Assembly (NCBI RefSeq): GCF_026241095.1
Contig: NZ_JAPFGB010000009.1
Span: 62,001-126,000, forward strand
Origin: Saccharopolyspora sp. NFXS83
GTDB taxonomy: Bacteria > Actinomycetota > Actinomycetes > Mycobacteriales > Pseudonocardiaceae
Reading direction: 5' to 3'
DNA length: 64,000 bases
Shown: in pieces, positions 14,313 through 61,839 of the stretch
Layout: each line of letters opens with the position of its first letter
Numbering within the stretch: position 1 is the stretch's first letter
Translations under genes and position numbers: made by a program
The notes under the pieces: model-generated
Database searches by the model: none
Seen by the model: only the letters and a program-made list of their open reading frames with translations
What the model was told of the DNA's origin: nothing

Positions 14313-17300
14313 GTGGTGCGCGTGCCTGGAGAACCTGGTGAGTACCTCGACCGGATACGCGGCGTGGTGGCGCAGGTGCTCGGCATCGGAACTGACGCCG
14401 TACCGACCGGCGTGCCGCTGCGTGAACTGGGCGTCGACTCCGCCGGGCTGACCCGGCTGGCGGCGGACCTGTCGGCCGAGCTGGGCCGAGACGTGCCCGC
14501 ATGGGCGGTGTGGCGCCACCCGACGGCGTCCGCGCTAGCCGGGTTCCTCGCCGGGGTCGGCGAGGCCGCCGCACCGGAGCCGCGGAAGCGGATCACCGCG
14601 GAGCCGATCGCGATCGTCGGGCTCGGTTGCCGATTGCCCGGCGGCATCGGCTCGCCGGACGAGCTGTGGGACGCGTTGCTGGCGGAGTTCGACGCCACAG
14701 GGGAGGTACCGGCAGGCCGCTGGGACGCGGAGCGCTGGTACGACGACGACATCGCCACACCGGGCCGGACCACCACCCGCCGGGGCGCCTTCCTCGACGA
14801 CGTGGCCGGCTTCGATGCCGCCTTCTTCCGGTTCTCGCCCGCCGAGGCCGAGCGGACCGACCCGCAGCAGCGGATCGCGCTGGAGATCGCGTGGTCGGCG
14901 CTGGAGGACGCGAGGATCGTGCCGGACGCGCTGGCGGGCAGCCGTACTGGCGTGTTCTTCGGCACGATGTGGCAGGAGTACCACCTGGCCACCGGCGCTG
15001 ACCCGGCGAGCATCGGTCCGCAGTCGGCCGTCGGCTGGGACACCTCGATCGTGCCCGCCCGGATTGCCTACGCCCTAGGCCTGCGCGGGCCCGCGATGTC
15101 GGTCGGCACCGCATGCAGTTCCTCGCTCGCCGCTGTGCACCTGGCCGCGGCGAGCCTGCGGCGCGGCGAGTCCGACCTCGCGCTGGCCGGCGGGGTCAGC
15201 CTGATGCTGCAACCGCACACCACGGTCGCGATGACGAAGTTCGGTGGTCTGAACCCGGCCGGGCAGTGCCGGGCGTTCGACGCCGGCGCCGCGGGCTACG
15301 TGCGCGGTGAGGGCTGCGGAGTGGTCGTGCTGCGCAGGTTGTCCGACGCGCTGCGCGACGGCGACCGGATCTATGCCGTGGTGCGGGGCAGCGCGGTGAA
15401 CAACGATGGCGCGTCCAACGGCCTGACCGCCCCCAACCCGCGTGCGCAGGTCGACGTGCTGCGCGACGCGTGGCGGGATGCGGGCGTACCGGCCGAGCAG
15501 GTCTCCTACGTGGAGGCGCACGGCACCGGGACGCCGCTCGGCGACGTGGTCGAGGCCGCCGCGCTGGGCGAGGTGTTCGCCCCCGGCCGCACCGGGTCGC
15601 TGCTGGTCGGGTCGGCCAAGACCAACTTCGGCCACCTGGAACCGGCGGCGGGCGTGCTCGGCGTGCTCAAGACCGCGCTCGCGTTGCACCACGGGATTCT
15701 GCCCGCGAGCCTGCACTTCGACGAGCCGAACCCCGGCATCGACTTCGCCGGCCAGCGGATCGAGGTGGTGACCGCGCGGCGGGCCTTGCCGCCCGGTCAC
15801 CGCTACGCCGGAGTGAGCGGCTTCGGTTTCGGCGGCACCAACGTCCACATCGCTCTCGAACAGGCACCCGCGGGCCCGCGCAGGCTGCTCGCGCTGTCCG
15901 GCGACAGCGAATCCGCGCTGCGGGCCCGGGTCGACGACGTGCTGCGGGATCCGGCGGGGGAGTCCCTGGTCGCGGCCGAAGGCGGACCGCACCGGGCGTT
16001 CGCGGCGGCGGACCGGTCCGGGGACCTCACCGTGCGCACCGGGCGGCCCGGCGGGCGGCCCGGGGTCGCGTTCTGCTTCTCCGGACATGGCAGCCAGTGG
16101 ATCGGCATGGGCCGGGATCTGCTGGCCGAACCGGTGTTCCGCGCGGCGATGACCGAGGTCGACCGCGCGCTGGCCGACGTGGTCGGGTGGTCGGTGATCG
16201 ACGAGCTGGTCGCCGCCGACAGCGGGCTGAACCGCACCGGCGTGATCCAGCCGGCGCTGTTCGCCGTGCAGGTGGCACTGGCCCGGACGCTGTCGGCGTG
16301 GGGACTGGTGCCGGACGCCGTGTTCGGGCAGAGCATCGGCGAGGTCGCCGCCGCGGTCACCGCCGGCGCGCTCACCCTCGACCAGGGTGCCCGCCTCATC
16401 GGCGTGTGGTCCCGGCTGATCGACGAGCGGGCCGCCGGTACCGGCACGGTGCTCGTCTGTGCGCTGTCCGGGGACGACGCCGCACGGCGGGCCGACGGCA
16501 GGCTCACCGTGGCGGGGTGGCTGTCCGGCGGCTGGACCTGCCTGTCCGGCCGGCACACCGCGATCGACGAGATCGAGCGGGAACTGGCCGAGGACGGGGT
16601 GCGCACCCACCGGGTCGCCATCGACTACCCGTCGCACAGCGCGGACCTGTCCGAGCTGGGCCCCGAACTGGTGCACCGCCTCGGTGAGCTGGACCCGGCC
16701 GGCTCCGCCGTCCCGTTCCTGTCCACGGTCACCGGCGGCCCGCTGCCCGGCGGCGAACTGGACGCCGGGTACTGGGCGCGCAACATGTGCCTGCCGATGC
16801 GCCTCGCCGAGGTGGTGGGAACGCTGCCCGCCGGTACCCGGGTGGTCGAGATCGGGCCGCACCCGGTCCTGCGGGAGCAGCTGGGTCCCGCGGCGCTGGC
16901 CACCTGCCGCCGCGACGCTCCCGGCAGGCACACCCTGGAGGACCTGCTCGGGGCGCTGTGGGTCGACGGCGTCGACGTGGACTGGGCCGCGGTCACCGGC
17001 ACCGGTCCGCTGCGACGACCGGTGCCGCTCCTGCTCTCCGCGCGCGGCGACGCCGCGCTGCGGGCGCAGGCCGGGGCCCTGCACGCGCACGTGACGGCCC
17101 GCTCGACGGCGCCAGCCGATCTCGCCAGCTCACTGGCCACCACGCGGTCCGCCTTCGACCACCGGGCGGTGCTGCTCGTCCGCGACGGGCGCGACGTCCT
17201 GCCCGGCCTCGCCGCGATCGCCGCGGGGAACCCCGCACCGGGACTGGTCACCGGCGCCCGCGCGGCCGAGGTCACCGGGCCGGTGCTGGTGTTCCCCGGC

Positions 17301-18905
17301 CAGGGTTCCCAGTGGGCCGGCATGGCGTGCGAGCTGATCGGCTCCTCCCCGGTGTTCGCCGCGCGACTCGGCGAGTGTGCGCGCGCGCTGGCCGAGTTCG
17401 TCGATTGGTCGCTGACCGACGTGCTCGCCGACGAGGCTGCCCTCGCCCGCGCCGACGTGGTGCAGCCTGCGCTGTGGGCGGTGATGGTCTCCCTGGCGCA
17501 GCTGTGGCAGGCACACGGCGTCCGGCCCGCCGCGGTGGTCGGGCACTCGCAGGGCGAGATCGCCGCCGCGTGCGTCGCGGGTGGTCTGTCGCTGCGGGAC
17601 GCCGCGATGGTGGTCACCCTGCGCGGCAAGGTGATCGCGCGAGAGCTGTCCGGGATCGGCGGCATGGTCTCGGTCGGGCTGTCCCGTGCGGAGGCCGAAC
17701 AGCGCATCCCCGGCTGGGACCCCCGGCTCTCGGTGGCCGCGGAGCTCGGACCGTCGTCGACCGTGCTGGCCGGCGGCACCGAGGAGCTGGAGGTCCTGCT
17801 CGCGCGCTGCCGCGCGGAGGGCGTGCGCGCCGGGCGGGTCGCCATCGACTATCCCTCGCACTCGCCGATGGTCGACCCGGTCCGCGACGAGGTGCTCGAC
17901 GTCCTCGCGCCGGTCCGGCCGCGGTCGTCCGGCACGACGTTCGTGTCCACGGTGACCGGGGAACCGGTGGACACGGCGACCCTGGACGCCGACTACTGGT
18001 TCCGCAACCTCCGCGCGCCAGTGGAACTGCGGGCCGCCGTGACGCGACTGATCGAGGCAGGTCATCGGGTGTTCGTGGAGGTGAGCCCGCATCCGGTGCT
18101 CACCCCGGGAATTCAGGAGACCGTGGGCGGGCACGACGTGGTGGTGGCCGGCACCCTGCGCCGGGGCGAGGGCGGGCTGGATCGCTTCCTCACCTCGGTC
18201 GCCGAGGCGCACGTGCGGGGCGTGGCGGTGAGTTGGGCCCCCGCGCTGCCCACTGCTCGCGTGGTCGATCTGCCCACCTACCCCTTCCAGCGCCGGCGCT
18301 ACTGGCTGGAGACCGGGCAGGCACTGCCCGACGGCAGCACCAGTCCACCCGAGGCCGAGTTCTGGGCCGCCGTGGAACGCGGTGACCTGACCACCGTCAG
18401 GTCCACATTGGACATAGCGGAGGACGTGACGCTCGCCGATCTGCTGCCGGCGCTCGCCCGCTGGCGGCACAAGCTCACCGGAGGTCCGGCCGAGCCCGTC
18501 GAAGCCGCGGAACCCGCGGTGTCCCCGGACCTGGCCGCCACGCTGGCCGCCGAGTCGCCGGAGCGGCGGATGGAGCTGGTGCTGGACATCGTGCTGCGGC
18601 ACACCGCGGCCATCCTCGGCTACGGCCCCGACGACTGGCCGACGCCGGACCGGGCGTTCCGCGATCTCGGTTTCGAGTCGGTGACCGGCGTGGAACTGCG
18701 CAACCGGCTGTCCGCCGAGATCGGCCGCCCACTCGCGGTGACGCTGGTCTACGACGAGCCCACCCCGGCCGCGATGGCCGCGTACCTGCTGGCCCAGCTC
18801 GGCCTCGCTCCCGGCGAGCCCGAGGCTCCCCGGTCCATCGACGGCGTCTCTGACGACGAGCTGTTCCAGTTCATCGACAGCATCACCAGCAGGAGGGCCA
18901 GTTGA
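14313..18905 (+). CDS. Starter type I PKS: ACP-KS-AT-AT-ACP (loading plus first extension, no KR)
   Basis: This 1530-residue protein starts with a loading ACP (Ser43 in LGVDSAG). KS (about 14600-15870): Cys268 in VGTACSSS, both His present, and [10 protein letters not shown] where all the other KS domains have NLGHTQ/NIGHTQ-type motifs, so it belongs to a different KS group. AT1 (about 16060-16990): Ser674 in GQSIGE instead of GHSxGE, and Trp699 where extender ATs have the carboxylate-binding Arg. AT2 (about 17280-18270): Ser1079 in GHSQGE, Arg1104 present, YPSH specificity motif. A short remnant of a KR-type linker (about 18350-18480) leads into the second ACP (Ser1456 in LGFESV). AT1 probably loads a non-carboxylated starter acyl group on the N-terminal ACP and AT2 the first extender unit; the first beta-keto group stays unreduced. 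The start is GTG 14313 or 14316 after GAAGGAA. The C-terminus is short ([17 protein letters not shown]) and the stop overlaps the next start (TTGA). Confidence 0.92.
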   Translation: MVRVPGEPGEYLDRIRGVVAQVLGIGTDAVPTGVPLRELGVDSAGLTRLAADLSAELGRDVPAWAVWRHPTASALAGFLAGVGEAAAPEPRKRITAEPIAIVGLGCRLPGGIGSPDELWDALLAEFDATGEVPAGRWDAERWYDDDIATPGRTTTRRGAFLDDVAGFDAAFFRFSPAEAERTDPQQRIALEIAWSALEDARIVPDALAGSRTGVFFGTMWQEYHLATGADPASIGPQSAVGWDTSIVPARIAYALGLRGPAMSVGTACSSSLAAVHLAAASLRRGESDLALAGGVSLMLQPHTTVAMTKFGGLNPAGQCRAFDAGAAGYVRGEGCGVVVLRRLSDALRDGDRIYAVVRGSAVNNDGASNGLTAPNPRAQVDVLRDAWRDAGVPAEQVSYVEAHGTGTPLGDVVEAAALGEVFAPGRTGSLLVGSAKTNFGHLEPAAGVLGVLKTALALHHGILPASLHFDEPNPGIDFAGQRIEVVTARRALPPGHRYAGVSGFGFGGTNVHIALEQAPAGPRRLLALSGDSESALRARVDDVLRDPAGESLVAAEGGPHRAFAAADRSGDLTVRTGRPGGRPGVAFCFSGHGSQWIGMGRDLLAEPVFRAAMTEVDRALADVVGWSVIDELVAADSGLNRTGVIQPALFAVQVALARTLSAWGLVPDAVFGQSIGEVAAAVTAGALTLDQGARLIGVWSRLIDERAAGTGTVLVCALSGDDAARRADGRLTVAGWLSGGWTCLSGRHTAIDEIERELAEDGVRTHRVAIDYPSHSADLSELGPELVHRLGELDPAGSAVPFLSTVTGGPLPGGELDAGYWARNMCLPMRLAEVVGTLPAGTRVVEIGPHPVLREQLGPAALATCRRDAPGRHTLEDLLGALWVDGVDVDWAAVTGTGPLRRPVPLLLSARGDAALRAQAGALHAHVTARSTAPADLASSLATTRSAFDHRAVLLVRDGRDVLPGLAAIAAGNPAPGLVTGARAAEVTGPVLVFPGQGSQWAGMACELIGSSPVFAARLGECARALAEFVDWSLTDVLADEAALARADVVQPALWAVMVSLAQLWQAHGVRPAAVVGHSQGEIAAACVAGGLSLRDAAMVVTLRGKVIARELSGIGGMVSVGLSRAEAEQRIPGWDPRLSVAAELGPSSTVLAGGTEELEVLLARCRAEGVRAGRVAIDYPSHSPMVDPVRDEVLDVLAPVRPRSSGTTFVSTVTGEPVDTATLDADYWFRNLRAPVELRAAVTRLIEAGHRVFVEVSPHPVLTPGIQETVGGHDVVVAGTLRRGEGGLDRFLTSVAEAHVRGVAVSWAPALPTARVVDLPTYPFQRRRYWLETGQALPDGSTSPPEAEFWAAVERGDLTTVRSTLDIAEDVTLADLLPALARWRHKLTGGPAEPVEAAEPAVSPDLAATLAAESPERRMELVLDIVLRHTAAILGYGPDDWPTPDRAFRDLGFESVTGVELRNRLSAEIGRPLAVTLVYDEPTPAAMAAYLLAQLGLAPGEPEAPRSIDGVSDDELFQFIDSITSRRAS

Positions 18906-21900
18906 CCAGCACCGAGCAGAAGCTGCGGGATTACCTGCGCCGGGTGACCGCGGAGCTGAGCGACGCGCGTGAGGAACTGCGGCGCGGCCCGGCGGCGTCG
19001 CGCGAACCGATCGCGGTGGTGTCGATGAGCTGCCGGCTGCCCGGCGGGGTCACTTCCCCGGAGGAGTTCTGGGCGTTGCTGACAGGTGGCTCGGACGCGA
19101 TCGGGCCGCTGCCCACCGACCGCGGCTGGGATCTCGACGCCCTCTACGATCCGGACCCCGAGCAGGCAGGCACCGCCTACGTCAAGGAAGGCGGGTTCCT
19201 CAGCGGTATCGCCGACTTCGACGCGGAGTTCTTCGGCATCTCGCCGCGCGAGGCGCTGGCCATGGATCCGCAGCAGCGGCTGGTGCTGGAGGGTGCCTGG
19301 GAGGTGTTCGAGCGGGCGCGGATCGACCCGGCCGTGCTGCGCGGCAGCGACACCGGCGTCTACCTCGGTACCAACGGCCTGGACTACAACGAGCTCGCCA
19401 CCGCGAGCCCCGGTCTGGAGGGGCACACCCTGACCGGTGGCGCGGCGAGCGTCCTGGCCGGCCGGGTGTCCTACATCTTCGGACTGGAGGGGCCCGCGGT
19501 CACGGTGGACACCGCGTGCTCGTCGTCGCTGGTGGCGCTGCACGACGCGGTGCGGGCGCTGCGTGGTGACGAGTGCTCGCTGGCGATCGCGGGCGGCGCC
19601 AACGTGATGACCAGCCCGCAGCTGCTGTTGGAGTTCAGCAGGCAGCGCGGCCTGTCCCCGGAGGCCCGCTGCCGCGCGTTCGGCGACGGCGCGGACGGCC
19701 TCGCCATCGCCGAGGGCGTCGGGATGGTGTTGCTGGAGCGGCTTTCCGACGCCCGGGCCAACGGCCACCCGGTGCTGGCCGTCGTGCAGGGCAGTGCCAT
19801 CAACTCCGACGGCGCGAGCAACGGGCTCACCGCGCCCAGCGGCAAGGCCCAGCAGCGGGTGATCCGCGCCGCGCTGGCCGACGCCGCTCTTCAGGCGTCC
19901 GATGTGGACGCCGTGGAGGCACACGGCACCGGAACCCCGCTGGGCGATCCGATCGAGGCGCACGCGCTGCTGGCCACCTACGGCCAGGGCCGGGAGGAGC
20001 CGCTGCTGCTGGGTTCGGGCAAGTCCAACATCGGCCACACCCAGGCCGCCGCCGGCATCACCGGCGTGATCAAGGTCGTGCAGGCGCTGCGCCACGGCGA
20101 GCTGCCCCGCACACTGCACGCGGACCCGCCGAGCCGGCACGTGGACTGGTCCGCCGGCCAGGTGCGGCTGCTGACCGAGCCGGTGCGCCTGCCGGAGTCG
20201 GACCGGCCGCGCCGCGTCGGCGTCTCGGCGTTCGGCATGAGCGGGACGAACGCGCACGTGATCCTGGAGCAGGCCCCGGCCGGGCCGGACCGTGCCCGGG
20301 AGAAGCAAGCGCAGACGACGCCGTGGGTCCTGTCCGCACGATCGGACGTCGCACTGCGCGCACTGGCGGGCAGGCTGCGGTCCACTGTGGACGGTGCCGA
20401 TCCGGTGGATGTCGGACTGTCGCTGGCCACCACGCGATCGGTGTTCGACCACCGGGCGGTGGTCGTCGGCGAGAACGGCGCGGAGCTGACCGCCAGGCTC
20501 GGTGCGCTCGCCGACGGTGAGCCGGTTCCCGGCCTGGTCACCGGAACGTCAGGTCGGTTGGGCGGGGTGGTGTTTGTTTTTCCTGGGCAGGGGGCTCAGT
20601 GGGTGGGGATGGGGCGGGAGTTGCTGGTGGAGTCGCCGGTGTTCGCGGCGTCGATGGGTGAGTGTGCTCGTGCGTTGGCTCCGCATGTGGGTTGGTCGTT
20701 GTTGGATGTGCTTGATGATGATGTGGCGTTGGCGAGGGTGGATGTGGTGCAGCCGGCGTTGTGGGCGGTGATGGTGTCGCTGGCTGCGGTGTGGCGTTCT
20801 TGTGGTGTGCATCCGGATGTCGTGATCGGGCATTCGCAGGGGGAGGTCGCTGCTGCGGTTGTCGCGGGTGGTTTGTCTCTTGAAGATGGTGCGTTGGTGG
20901 TGGCGAGGCGGAGTTCGGTGATTGCTGAGACGTTGTCCGGTTCTGGGGCGATGGCGTCGTTGGCGTTGCCGGTTGGTGAGGTGGATCGTCGGCTTGGGCC
21001 GTTCGAGGGGCGGGTGTCGGTGGCTGCTGTTAATGGGCCGTCGGCGGTGGTTGTTTCTGGTGAGGTTGCTGGGGTGGAGGAGTTGGTCGCTTCGTGTGTG
21101 GCTGATGGGTATCGGGCGAGGGTGCTGCCGGTTGATTATGCGTCGCATTCGCCTCAGGTGGAGTTGTTGGCGGGGCGTTTGCGGGAGGTGTTGGCGCCGA
21201 TCGTTCCGCGGTCTGGGGAGGTGTTGTTCTATTCGACTGTGACTGGTGGGCAGTTGGATACCGCGGTTTTGGATGCTGAGTATTGGTATCGCAATTTGCG
21301 GGAGCAGGTTCGGTTCGCGCCGGGTGTTGCTGGGCTTGTTGACGCTGGGAATGGCTGTTTCGTCGAGTTGGGTCCGCATCCTGTGTTGGCGGCTGAGGTT
21401 GATCAGGTGTTGGCTGGTGGGGGCGTGGCGACGGGCAGCATTCGGCGTGATGATGGTGGTTTGCGGCGGTTGCTGACTTCTGTCGGGCAGTTGTGGGCAC
21501 GCGGCGGTGACGTCGACTGGACGGCGGCACTGGCCGGAGGTGCACCGGTGGATCTGCCGACCTATCCGTTCCAGCGGCAGCGTTACTGGCCCGCGCCGCA
21601 CACGCGGGCGGGGGACGCGGCCGGACTGGGACTCGCCGCGGCGAACCACCCGCTGCTCGCCGGCACGGTGGAGCTGGCGGGGGAGGCCGGTGTCGTGCTC
21701 ACCGGGCGGCTCTCGCTGGAGACGCACCCGTGGATCGGCGACCACCGCCTGCGCGACCGGGCGCTGCTGCCCGCCACCGGCTTCGTCGAACTGCTGGTGC
21801 GCGCTGGGGACGAGGTCGGCTGCGGTCGCGTCGCGGACTTGACCCTGACGGCACCGCTGCCGCTACCCGAGCGCGGCGGGGTCCGGATTCAGGTCCGGGT

Positions 21901-24900
21901 GGACGCCGCGGACGAGGACGGCACCCGCGCGGTCACCGTCCACTCCCGGCCGGACGGCGAGGATGGCGAGCCGTGGACCGAGCACGCCACCGGCGTACTC
22001 GCCCGCGGCCCGTCCGGTGTGGACCCCGGGTTCGCCGGAGAGTGGCCCCCGCCCGGCGCCACCGAGATCGACCTGTCCGATTTTTACGAGACCGTCGCCG
22101 AATCCGGCTACGGGTACGGCCCGGTGTTCCGCGGGCTGCGCCGGGCCTGGTCACGCGACGGCGAGGTTTTCGCCGAGGTCGGCCTGCCCGAGGACGCCGA
22201 CTCCGACGGGTTCGGCCTGCACCCGGCCCTGCTCGACGCGGCCACGCACGCGATCCTGATCGCCGGGTTCGACGTCCCGGCCGGCGCACTGCCGTTCTCC
22301 TGGCAGGGCGTGTGCCTGCACGCGACCGAGGCGCGGGCGCTGCGGGTGCGGCTGACCGGCACCGGCGACTCGACGGTGTCGCTGCTGGCCGCCGACCCGG
22401 CGGGTGCCGCAGTGGTGTCGGCCGACGCGGTGGTGCTGCGGGCGGCCCCGGACGCGGCGCCGGCGGCCGAGCCCAGCTCGCTGTACACGGTGGACTGGGA
22501 GCCGGTCACGACCCCGGCGCCCGCGTCCAGCCGGACCTCCGTGGTGCTGGACGGAGACGCCGACGAGGCCGCGCTGGCCGCACTGGACCAGGCGCCGGAC
22601 GTCGTACTGGCCCGCGTCTGCGGAAGCGGGGACGGCCCGGACCCGGTGCACGAGGTGTCGGCGCGGCTGCTGGCGCTGCTGCAACGGTGGCTGGGCGAGG
22701 AGCGGTTCGCCGGTTCCCGGCTGGTCGTGGTGCTCAGCGGCGGTACCGACGGCAGCGATCTCGCCGCCGCGGCGGCCTGGGGCATGCTCCGCAGCGCGAT
22801 CTCGGAGAACCCTGGCTCGTTCGGGCTGCTGGAGGTGCCTGCGCGCGACGTCGACGCCGGTGTCGCGCTCGCCCTGCCGTACGTGTTGGCCGGCGACGAG
22901 CCACAGCTGCTGGTCCGGGACGGTCGGCTGTACGTCCCGCAGCTGGTTCCCGACCCGGCGACGCTGACCGTGCCGGTGGCAGGCCAGGACTGGCGGCTCG
23001 ACGTGGTCACGCCCGGCACCGTGGACGGGCTGGGCATCGTGCCGGGAACGGACAGCGCCGAGCGACCGCTGACCGGCCGGCAGGTGCGGCTGGCGGTCTC
23101 CGCAGCCGGGGTGAACTTCCTGGACGTGCTGGCGACCCTGGGTTACGGCAAGGTGCGTGACGCCGCGGCCCGCTACCACGGCGAGCAGGGGACCCTGGGT
23201 GTCGAGGCCGCCGGTGTTGTGGTCGAGACCGGCCCCGAGGCGACCCGTGCCAGGGTCGGCGACCGGGTGCTGGGCCTGGTCACAGGCGGGTTTGGGCCGA
23301 CGGCCGTGGTGGACGAGCGGTGCGTGGTGACCGTGCCCGCCGGCTGGACGGACGAGACCGCCGCTGGTGTCGCGGCACCGTTCCTGTCCGCCCTGTACGG
23401 GCTTGTCGACGTGGCAGGACTGGCCGAGGGCGAGCGCGTCCTGATCCACGCCGGAGCGGGCGGCGTGGGAATGGCCGCGATCCAGCTGGCGCGGCACCTC
23501 GGCGCGGAGGTGTTCGCGACGGCCGGCGAGTCCAAGTGGGACGTCCTGCGCGAGCTGGGAGTGGCCGACGATCACATCGCCTCTTCGCGCACCCTGGACT
23601 TCGCGGCAGAGTTCCCGCCGATGGACGTCGTGCTGAACTCGCTGACCGGCGAGTTCGTCGACGCCTCGCTGCGGCTGCTCGCCCCTGGCGGCCGGTTCAC
23701 CGAGTTGGGCAAGAACGACGTCCGTTCCGCCGAGGAGCTGCCCGGCGTGACCTACCGGACGTTCGACCTGACCTTGGTCGACCCCGACCGGATCGCCGCG
23801 ATGCTCACCGAGCTGAAGTCGTTGTTCGACGCGGGCACGCTGCGCCCGCTGCCGACCCGCACCTGGAACATCCGCCAGGCGGCGCCCGCGTTCCGTTTCA
23901 TGAGCCAGGCAAAGCACACCGGCAAGATCGTGCTGACCGTCCCCCGCGGCTGGGACCGCGACCGGGCTGTGCTGGTCACCGGTGGAACCAGCGGGCTGGG
24001 CCGGGAACTGGCCCGGCACCTGGCCGGGCACGGGTTCCGGTGGCTGGTGCTGGCCAGCCGCCGTGGCCCGGCGGCGGACGGGGCGGCCGAGCTGGTCGAG
24101 GAACTCGCCGGTCACGGCTGCCGTGCCGAGGTCGTCGCCTGCGACGTCGCGGACAACGCCGACGTCGGGAGGCTGGTCCGCGACCTCGGCGCCCGGGGCG
24201 GACTCACCGCGGTCGTGCACGCCGCCGGCATCATGGAGGACGGCGTCGTGGACACGCTGACTCCCGACCAGCTGACCAGGGTGCTGCGCCCGAAGGTCGA
24301 CGCCGCGTGGAACCTGCACGAGGCGACCAGGGAGCTCGACCTCGCCGGCTTCGTGGTCTACAGCTCGGTGGCCGGGGTGCTCGGCACCACCGCGCAGGCC
24401 AACTACGCCGCGGCGAACGCGTTCCTGGACGGCCTGTGCCATCGCCGCCGCGCCGAGGGGCTGCCCGGCGTGGCCCTGGCGTGGGGCCTGTGGGAACAGT
24501 CGACCGGCATGACCGGCGGAATGTCCGATGCGGACTATGCGCGGATCCGGCGGTCCGGTCAGCGACCGCTGGCGCTCGCGCACGGGCTGGCGATGTTCGA
24601 CGCTGCGGTCACCTCCGACGCCGCGGTGACCGTGGTGCTGGACGTGGACCGCCCGGCACTGCGGGCCCGGGAGGACCTGCCGTCGATCCTGCGTGGAATC
24701 TGCCCCGCCGTGGGCAGGCGCACCGCGACCACGGACGCGGTCGTGCCGATGGCGTTGGGACAGCGGCTGCCTGCGCTGCCGCCCGCGGAACGCCAGGAGC
24801 TGCTGGTCGACGTGATCCGGCGTCAGGTCTGCGTGGTGCTGGGGTTCGCCGACACCGACGCGATCGAGGTCGACCGGCCGTTCAAGGAACTCGGGTTCGA

Positions 24901-25303
24901 CTCGCTGACCGCGGTGGAACTGCGCAACAAGCTCGGCGCCGCACTCGGCCGCAAGCTGTCGCCGACGGTGGTGTTCGACTACCCGACCACGACGGCGCTG
25001 GCAGCCCACCTGCTCACGACGCTGGTGGGGGAGATGGACCCGGCGGGCGGTGGTTCGGTACCCGAGGCCATCGACCGGCTGGAGGCCGTGCTGTCGGCGC
25101 GGGTTCCGCGGGAGGAGCGGCAGGACGCGGCGCTGCGCCTGGAGAAGCTCGTCGCACTGCTGCGGCGCGACGGCGACGGCGACGACGGCACCGAGCGCGG
25201 GCAGGGCCCGTCCGACGACGACATCAACTCCGTGTCCGTCTCCGAACTGTTCCAGATGATCGACGAGAACTTCGCCGACCCGACCGACAGCAGGCCGACG
25301 TGA
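18902..25303 (+). CDS. Type I PKS, one fully reducing module KS-AT-DH-ER-KR-ACP
   Basis: This 2133-residue protein starts at TTG 18902, overlapping the previous TGA and preceded by AGGAGGG (18891-18897). Docking helix ([15 protein letters not shown]), then KS (about 19000-20280, VDTACSSS), AT (about 20560-21560, GHSQGE and YASH, methylmalonyl-CoA), DH (about 21640-22460; HxxxDxxxxP with Asp for Gly; YGPVF and HPALLD intact), ER (about 22980-23940; [11 protein letters not shown]), KR (about 23960-24500; IMED in place of LDD, key Asp kept, B-type; YSS, NYAAAN) and ACP (LGFDSL). The C-terminal docking tail ends [12 protein letters not shown]. The module should add a methyl-branched, fully saturated unit. 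The AT segment has clearly lower third-position GC than its surroundings, suggesting a recombined domain. Confidence 0.95.
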   Translation: MTSTEQKLRDYLRRVTAELSDAREELRRGPAASREPIAVVSMSCRLPGGVTSPEEFWALLTGGSDAIGPLPTDRGWDLDALYDPDPEQAGTAYVKEGGFLSGIADFDAEFFGISPREALAMDPQQRLVLEGAWEVFERARIDPAVLRGSDTGVYLGTNGLDYNELATASPGLEGHTLTGGAASVLAGRVSYIFGLEGPAVTVDTACSSSLVALHDAVRALRGDECSLAIAGGANVMTSPQLLLEFSRQRGLSPEARCRAFGDGADGLAIAEGVGMVLLERLSDARANGHPVLAVVQGSAINSDGASNGLTAPSGKAQQRVIRAALADAALQASDVDAVEAHGTGTPLGDPIEAHALLATYGQGREEPLLLGSGKSNIGHTQAAAGITGVIKVVQALRHGELPRTLHADPPSRHVDWSAGQVRLLTEPVRLPESDRPRRVGVSAFGMSGTNAHVILEQAPAGPDRAREKQAQTTPWVLSARSDVALRALAGRLRSTVDGADPVDVGLSLATTRSVFDHRAVVVGENGAELTARLGALADGEPVPGLVTGTSGRLGGVVFVFPGQGAQWVGMGRELLVESPVFAASMGECARALAPHVGWSLLDVLDDDVALARVDVVQPALWAVMVSLAAVWRSCGVHPDVVIGHSQGEVAAAVVAGGLSLEDGALVVARRSSVIAETLSGSGAMASLALPVGEVDRRLGPFEGRVSVAAVNGPSAVVVSGEVAGVEELVASCVADGYRARVLPVDYASHSPQVELLAGRLREVLAPIVPRSGEVLFYSTVTGGQLDTAVLDAEYWYRNLREQVRFAPGVAGLVDAGNGCFVELGPHPVLAAEVDQVLAGGGVATGSIRRDDGGLRRLLTSVGQLWARGGDVDWTAALAGGAPVDLPTYPFQRQRYWPAPHTRAGDAAGLGLAAANHPLLAGTVELAGEAGVVLTGRLSLETHPWIGDHRLRDRALLPATGFVELLVRAGDEVGCGRVADLTLTAPLPLPERGGVRIQVRVDAADEDGTRAVTVHSRPDGEDGEPWTEHATGVLARGPSGVDPGFAGEWPPPGATEIDLSDFYETVAESGYGYGPVFRGLRRAWSRDGEVFAEVGLPEDADSDGFGLHPALLDAATHAILIAGFDVPAGALPFSWQGVCLHATEARALRVRLTGTGDSTVSLLAADPAGAAVVSADAVVLRAAPDAAPAAEPSSLYTVDWEPVTTPAPASSRTSVVLDGDADEAALAALDQAPDVVLARVCGSGDGPDPVHEVSARLLALLQRWLGEERFAGSRLVVVLSGGTDGSDLAAAAAWGMLRSAISENPGSFGLLEVPARDVDAGVALALPYVLAGDEPQLLVRDGRLYVPQLVPDPATLTVPVAGQDWRLDVVTPGTVDGLGIVPGTDSAERPLTGRQVRLAVSAAGVNFLDVLATLGYGKVRDAAARYHGEQGTLGVEAAGVVVETGPEATRARVGDRVLGLVTGGFGPTAVVDERCVVTVPAGWTDETAAGVAAPFLSALYGLVDVAGLAEGERVLIHAGAGGVGMAAIQLARHLGAEVFATAGESKWDVLRELGVADDHIASSRTLDFAAEFPPMDVVLNSLTGEFVDASLRLLAPGGRFTELGKNDVRSAEELPGVTYRTFDLTLVDPDRIAAMLTELKSLFDAGTLRPLPTRTWNIRQAAPAFRFMSQAKHTGKIVLTVPRGWDRDRAVLVTGGTSGLGRELARHLAGHGFRWLVLASRRGPAADGAAELVEELAGHGCRAEVVACDVADNADVGRLVRDLGARGGLTAVVHAAGIMEDGVVDTLTPDQLTRVLRPKVDAAWNLHEATRELDLAGFVVYSSVAGVLGTTAQANYAAANAFLDGLCHRRRAEGLPGVALAWGLWEQSTGMTGGMSDADYARIRRSGQRPLALAHGLAMFDAAVTSDAAVTVVLDVDRPALRAREDLPSILRGICPAVGRRTATTDAVVPMALGQRLPALPPAERQELLVDVIRRQVCVVLGFADTDAIEVDRPFKELGFDSLTAVELRNKLGAALGRKLSPTVVFDYPTTTALAAHLLTTLVGEMDPAGGGSVPEAIDRLEAVLSARVPREERQDAALRLEKLVALLRRDGDGDDGTERGQGPSDDDINSVSVSELFQMIDENFADPTDSRPT

Positions 25304-25357
25304 GAACGAAGTCGAGTTTCCCTTTCCGCGCAGGACTGAACGGGGTTGTGGCAGGCC

Positions 25358-45076
<19,719 letters not shown>

Positions 45077-45122
45077 GTCCCCTCGTCGGGACGCAGGTCG
45101 CAGAGCAGCGAGGAACCGCCGC

Positions 45123-60477
<15,355 letters not shown>

Positions 60478-60506
<29 letters not shown>

Positions 60507-60678
60507 TGGCATTCGGCGACCCGGCGAGCACTTCCCGCGCCTGCGGTTCGGGCAGCGCGTCGAACCAGCGGCGGGTCAGCTTCGGCGAGATCCCATCAGC
60601 GATGAGCGACCAGAGGATGGCGGTCGTTTCGTCGGCACCGAATCGGAGGGCGAATTCGCGTCCGTGCCGGTACGACAC
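60478..60678 (-). pseudogene. Possible small gene or gene remnant converging on the PKS
   Basis: A 66-codon frame from GTG 60678 encodes a protein-like stretch (REFALRFGADETTAILW, then LTRRWFDALPEPQAREVL) and overlaps the PKS 3' end by 29 bp. I do not recognise a family. It may be the C-terminal remnant of a longer gene, because no convincing start or ribosome site is visible. The rest of 60507-60969 shows no confident gene. Confidence 0.28.
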
Positions 60679-60969
60679 GTACGCGGCGCCGAGACACCAG
60701 CAGGGTGCTCGCGCACCGCACGTGTGGTGATCGATCCGGGGGCTGGGTGTCGCGGATCGGGACGTCACGCTCGTGCGAACGCTGGCGGACGGTGCCCGCG
60801 GCGACGTCCACCCGCGCGGCGTTCCGAGCGAGCGGCCTGCCCTGGCCATAGAGCCGGACTGCGTCACCGATCTGATTGAGTGACTACCGAGTGAGGCATC
60901 CGAAACACTCGCTGGGCAGGTTGATCGGCCGGTGCGCGAGCCGGCGACCGGAGGGATGGAGGAACGGCG

Positions 60970-61839
60970 ATGACGTCTAACCGCACGACTCCGCTGAGCG
61001 GGGTGTCGATGACGGCTTTGGGCGTGGCGCTGATCCGGGCCCGTGAGTCCGAACGCGAGGACGCGCTCTACGACGACTTCTGCGCGCACGCGTTCGCCGA
61101 GGCCGCGCGGGACGCGTTCCTCGATCCGGGGGCGCCGGCCGGAGCCGCCCGGCAATGGGCTCAGGTCGAGGGTCTCGTCGATCGGTTCTACGAGGGCCGG
61201 ACGGTAGGAGTGCGCGCCGTCGACGACCGAGTGCAGGCCTGGGTGGACGGAGGTGGGCGGCAGCTCGTGATGGTCGGCGCGGGCCTGGACACCAGGGCGT
61301 TCCGGATGGGGCTGCCCGCCGACCTGCGGTGGTTCGAGATCGACGTGCCGGAGATGTTCGAGTTCAAGGAGCCGGTGCTGGCGGGCGTCGACGCGAGGCC
61401 GACCTGCGCTCGCCGCGTCGTCGCGGTCGACCTCCGCGCGGACTGGGAGTCGGCTCTGCTGGCGGCGGGGTACGACCCCGAGGTGCCCACGGCGTGGGTC
61501 GACGAAGGCGCGATCCCGTACCTGGCGCACGAAGACGCGACCGAGGTGGCGGCCACGATCACGCGGCTCTCCGCACCGGGCAGCGAGTTCGGGACCGTGC
61601 ACGTCGAAGTGGACGAGACCGAGCAGCGCTACCGCGACCTGACGCGGCTGGTGACCACCGAGGCCGAGCAGCGGCCGGTCGTGCGCGGCTTGGGGTCGCG
61701 TGCGCGGGACTGGTGGGACAACCACGGCTGGCGGACGGAGTTCCGCGGCTGGAATGAGATCACCGAGCCTTACGGGCGGCGCGCGGAGAGCACCGGGGAC
61801 GGGGGCAACGGCGTCCTCCACGCGGTGCGGCACGGCTGA
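60970..61839 (+). CDS. SAM-dependent methyltransferase, TIGR00027/LCMT-like family
   Basis: This 289-residue protein has VGAGLDTRAFR (SAM-binding loop, about residues 102-112), FEIDVPE (acidic ribose-binding residue) and WVDEGAIPYLAHE. All are typical of the actinobacterial TIGR00027 family related to leucine carboxyl methyltransferases and to several polyketide O-methyltransferases. The ATG at 60970 follows GGAGGAAC with 8-nt spacing. It is co-directional with the PKS genes but separated by 463 bp, so it has its own promoter or is a border gene. It could O-methylate the polyketide, for example a P450-made carboxyl or hydroxyl group, but the family is large and the substrate cannot be read from sequence. 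Confidence 0.82.
   Translation: MTSNRTTPLSGVSMTALGVALIRARESEREDALYDDFCAHAFAEAARDAFLDPGAPAGAARQWAQVEGLVDRFYEGRTVGVRAVDDRVQAWVDGGGRQLVMVGAGLDTRAFRMGLPADLRWFEIDVPEMFEFKEPVLAGVDARPTCARRVVAVDLRADWESALLAAGYDPEVPTAWVDEGAIPYLAHEDATEVAATITRLSAPGSEFGTVHVEVDETEQRYRDLTRLVTTEAEQRPVVRGLGSRARDWWDNHGWRTEFRGWNEITEPYGRRAESTGDGGNGVLHAVRHG

Noticed and set aside
15075-17090. Antisense open frame of 671 codons opposite the starter KS-AT
   Set aside because: Low-complexity shadow; the sense strand is unambiguous.
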